Shown piece by piece: positions 6,701 through 9,071 of a stretch of 9,071 bases of DNA. Below the pieces are notes generated by a model. The model saw nothing but the letters and a program-made list of their open reading frames with translations. It did no database searches and was not told the origin of the DNA. Every line of letters begins with the position of its first letter. The first letter of the stretch is position 1. Both the position numbers and the translations under genes were made by a program. Origin of the DNA: an uncultured Oscillospiraceae bacterium (GTDB taxonomy: Bacteria; Bacillota; Clostridia; Oscillospirales; Oscillospiraceae); the NCBI GenBank assembly GCA_910589085.1, contig CAJUSG010000031.1, forward strand, positions 18,348 to 27,418, written 5' to 3'.

Positions 6701-8830
6701 TTGAAGCCAGATAAAGGAAACAACAAAAAGAATACGCTTGGCCTGATTTCGCTGATTCTGTGGGCGCTGTTCCTTACGCTGCTCTTCCGCAGCTGCACCA
6801 GCTCCTACAACAGCTCCAACCAGGTCCAGGTGGACTACTCTGTGTTCCGCCAGTGGGTGACCGCCGACCTGGTGGAGCATGTCAAGCTGGAGAGCAGCCT
6901 GTTCACCATCACCCTGAAGGAGGGCAAGGAGGAGGAGGCCCTGGCCTACATCCCCGAGGACGAGGACAAGCAGCAGATGAATAATATGTTTGCCCTGCTG
7001 CCCATCCAGAACGACCGGGAGACCGAGTATGTCACCACCCCGCCCCCCATCTCCGACCTGGAGCTGGAGAGCCTGCTCAATGAGCACGGCGTGGTCCACG
7101 GCACCCCCCCAGTGGACAACTCCACCCAGATTCTCTACCTGTTCCTCACCACTGTTCTGCCCCTGGTCATCATGGTGGGCGCTATGGTGTTCCTCATGCG
7201 GGGCATCGGCGGCAAGGGGGGCATGGGCGGCATCGGCGGCGTGGGCAAGGCCAACGCCAAGGTGTATGTGGAGAAAAAGACGGGAGTCACCTTCCGGGAC
7301 GTGGCCGGCCAGGACGAGGCCAAGGAGTCCCTGGAGGAGATCATCGACATCCTCCACAACCCCCAGAAGTACACCGAGATCGGCGCCAAGCTGCCCAAGG
7401 GCGCTCTGCTGGTGGGCCCTCCGGGCACCGGCAAGACCCTCCTGGCAAAGGCGGTGGCCGGCGAGGCGGGGGTGCCCTTCTTCTCCATCAGCGGCTCCGA
7501 CTTTGTGGAGATGTTCGTGGGCGTGGGCGCGAGTCGGGTCCGGGACCTGTTTAAAGAGGCCAGCAAGATGGCCCCCTGCATCATCTTCATCGACGAGATC
7601 GACACCATCGGCAAATCCCGGGACAACCGCATGGGTGGCAACGACGAGCGGGAGCAGACCCTGAACCAGCTGCTGGCCGAGCTGGACGGCTTCGACCCGG
7701 GCAAGGGGGTCATCGTCCTGGGGGCCACCAACCGGCCCGAGGTGCTGGACAAGGCCCTCCTCCGCCCCGGCCGCTTCGACCGGCGGATCACCATCGACCG
7801 GCCCAACCTGGCCGGACGTCTGGCCACCCTCCAGGTCCACACCAGGAAGATCAAGCTGTCCGAGGACGTGGACCTGAAAAAGATCGCCCTGGCTACCGCC
7901 GGCACGGTGGGCGCCGACCTGGCCAACCTGGTGAATGAGGCCGCCCTGCGGGCCGTGCGCCAGGGGCGGCGGGCGGTGAATCAGGAGGACCTGCTGGCCT
8001 CCTTCGAGTTCGTCATCGCCGGCAGCGAGAAGAAAAATTCCGTCCTCACCGAGTTCGAGCGCAGGCTGGTGGCCTACCACGAGGTGGGCCACGCCATGGT
8101 GGCCTACAAGCAGAAGAACGCCGAACCGGTGCAGAAGATTACCATCGTCCCCCACACCGAGGGCTCCCTGGGCTACACCCTGCTCATGCCCGAGGAGGAC
8201 AAGACCAACCTGCGCACCAGGGAGGAGCTGATGGCCAAGATCGCCGTCTCCATGGGCGGCCGGGCCGCCGAGGAGGTGGTCATGGACACCATGACCAACG
8301 GCGCCTCCCAGGACATCCAGGAGGCTACCAACATCGCCCGGAACATGGTGGCCATGTACGGCATGAGCGAGGAGTTCGGCATGATGGCCCTGGGCTCGGT
8401 CCGCAGCCAGTATCTGGACGGGGGCTACGGCCTGGACTGCGCCCAGGACACCGCCGCCGTGATGGATAAGGCGGTGAAGGCCATTCTGGACGTGTGCTAT
8501 AAGGACGCGGTGGAGGTCATCAAGGCCAACCGGGAGGATATGGACAAGGTGGTGGCCTACCTGCTGGAGAAGGAGACCATCACCGGCGGCGAGATGGTGG
8601 CCATCATCGAGGGCCGGGACCCGGCCGCCGTGGAGGACGCCTACGCCTCCACCCGGAAGGCCAAGCCCCTGCCCGGGGAGATCGAGCCCCCCGCCAAGGC
8701 TATCCACATTGTCAGCGAGGAGATCAAGCCTCCCGCTGGGGCGGAGGATGCCTCCGCTGAGCCGGAGGAAAAGCCCGCCGAGGAGGAGCCCTCTGAACCG
8801 GCGGAGGAGAAGGAAGACAAGCCTGAATGA
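6701..8830 (+). CDS. ftsH: ATP-dependent zinc metalloprotease FtsH
   Basis: A 709-residue membrane-anchored AAA+ protease. Family members form hexamers that pull damaged or regulatory membrane and cytosolic proteins into a zinc protease chamber. Order: basic N-terminus; membrane helix 1 (about 13-29); extracytoplasmic domain (about 31-143), acidic in part; membrane helix 2 (144-167); Gly-rich linker (168-183); AAA+ module with Walker A GPPGTGKT (239-246), Walker B IIFIDEID (294-301) and a second region of homology from ATNRP (342-346) with Arg fingers R355 and R358; peptidase domain with HEVGH (460-464). Expected zinc ligands are H460, H464 and D538 (in GASQDI). All catalytic residues are present. 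HEVGH replaces the common HEAGH, which fits HExxH. The last 33 residues form a Glu/Pro-rich tail. The start codon is TTG, with GGAGG 9 bases upstream. It is transcribed alone from its own promoter and ends at a strong terminator. Confidence 0.97.
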   Translation: MKPDKGNNKKNTLGLISLILWALFLTLLFRSCTSSYNSSNQVQVDYSVFRQWVTADLVEHVKLESSLFTITLKEGKEEEALAYIPEDEDKQQMNNMFALLPIQNDRETEYVTTPPPISDLELESLLNEHGVVHGTPPVDNSTQILYLFLTTVLPLVIMVGAMVFLMRGIGGKGGMGGIGGVGKANAKVYVEKKTGVTFRDVAGQDEAKESLEEIIDILHNPQKYTEIGAKLPKGALLVGPPGTGKTLLAKAVAGEAGVPFFSISGSDFVEMFVGVGASRVRDLFKEASKMAPCIIFIDEIDTIGKSRDNRMGGNDEREQTLNQLLAELDGFDPGKGVIVLGATNRPEVLDKALLRPGRFDRRITIDRPNLAGRLATLQVHTRKIKLSEDVDLKKIALATAGTVGADLANLVNEAALRAVRQGRRAVNQEDLLASFEFVIAGSEKKNSVLTEFERRLVAYHEVGHAMVAYKQKNAEPVQKITIVPHTEGSLGYTLLMPEEDKTNLRTREELMAKIAVSMGGRAAEEVVMDTMTNGASQDIQEATNIARNMVAMYGMSEEFGMMALGSVRSQYLDGGYGLDCAQDTAAVMDKAVKAILDVCYKDAVEVIKANREDMDKVVAYLLEKETITGGEMVAIIEGRDPAAVEDAYASTRKAKPLPGEIEPPAKAIHIVSEEIKPPAGAEDASAEPEEKPAEEEPSEPAEEKEDKPE

Positions 8831-8834
8831 ATGC

Positions 8835-8866
8835 AAAAAGCGCCGCCCGGCCGGGCGGCGCTTTTT
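8835..8866. terminator. Bidirectional intrinsic terminator between ftsH and the small minus-strand gene
   Basis: The 32 bases form one perfect palindrome: AAAAAGCGCCGCCCGG at 8835-8850 and its exact complement at 8851-8866, followed by one more T. Folded as a hairpin it gives a very GC-rich stem with a T tract on either strand. It starts 4 bases after the ftsH stop (8830) and ends 3 bases before the stop codon of the converging gene (8870), so it serves both. Confidence 0.95.
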
Positions 8867-8869
8867 TGG

Positions 8870-9071
8870 TCAGACGGTGCACAGACAGAGGGCCAGCTGC
8901 TTTTGAAGCGCCTGATCGGCGTCGTAGAGGTAGCTGCATACCGCGTTCAGAGCGCCCGCGTACTGGCTGCCCAGACCGTCCAGACCCACAACCATGACCT
9001 GTATGGCCGCCAGCCCGTCGGAGATGTGCTGGGCCGTTGTCTCCAATTCCATAAGTTGCTCCCGAATATCC
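8870..9071 (-). CDS. Small helical protein of unknown function (start unresolved, may run off the window)
   Basis: The frame ends with TGA at 8872-8870 and is open to the window edge. The first visible ATG is at 9052-9050 and would give 60 residues (MELETTAQHISDGL...). GGGAG lies 6 bases before that ATG, a plausible ribosome binding site, but upstream codons in frame (D-I-R-E-Q-L) also look like coding sequence, so the true start may lie outside the window. The visible part is predicted mostly helical, has no membrane segment of full length or signal peptide, and contains three Cys, two of them in the C-terminal CLC. I do not recognise a family. The downstream shared terminator, only 3 bases away, supports it as a real transcribed gene. 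Confidence 0.65.
   Translation of the reverse strand, partial: DIREQLMELETTAQHISDGLAAIQVMVVGLDGLGSQYAGALNAVCSYLYDADQALQKQLALCLCTV

Noticed and set aside
6668..8836. A 722-codon open frame on the minus strand opposite ftsH
   Set aside because: It is a mirror of the ftsH coding bias. ftsH has every expected motif, and the antisense product is a low-complexity Leu/Gly/His sequence.
1..9071. CRISPR arrays, tRNA or rRNA genes, insertion sequences, prophage or att sites
   Set aside because: I saw no short spaced direct repeats, cloverleaf-type sequence, transposase or integrase frames, or terminal inverted repeats anywhere in the window.

Overview
The window looks like chromosomal DNA of a GC-rich, Gram-positive member of the Clostridia, most likely an Oscillospiraceae gut bacterium of the Flavonifractor / Lawsonibacter / Pseudoflavonifractor kind. 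The pointers are high GC with strongly GC-biased third codon positions, a cell-surface protein with BIG2 and SLH domains, strong GGAG(G) ribosome binding sites, a TTG start on ftsH, and AT-flanked intrinsic terminators. The taxonomic call is an inference from style, not from a marker gene.

Layout. (1) Bases 1-3417, plus strand: the 3' part of a large surface protein whose beginning lies outside the window. It has Ig-like (BIG2) modules, six tandem repeats of about 110-128 residues, and three C-terminal SLH domains. (2) Bases 3423-3457: a perfect bidirectional terminator shared with the converging minus-strand unit. (3) Minus strand, 6443 down to 3460: rlmB (23S rRNA 2'-O-methyltransferase, SPOUT family) followed after 62 bases by a 712-residue membrane protein, probably in one operon. 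The membrane protein has the eight-helix layout and domain order of a P1B-type metal ATPase, but every catalytic motif is lost. It is the most unusual object in the window. (4) Bases 6444-6700: a divergent promoter region serving rlmB (minus) and ftsH (plus). (5) Bases 6701-8830, plus strand: ftsH, a complete membrane-bound AAA+ zinc protease with a TTG start and an acidic C-terminal tail. (6) Bases 8835-8866: a second perfect bidirectional terminator. (7) Bases 8870 to the window end, minus strand: the end of a small helical protein of unknown function.

The genes do not form one pathway. rlmB (ribosome maturation) and ftsH (membrane protein quality control) are housekeeping genes, the SLH protein is a wall-anchored surface protein, and the P-type-ATPase-like protein has no assignable activity. 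The gene packing is tight: both convergent junctions consist of almost nothing except one shared terminator hairpin.
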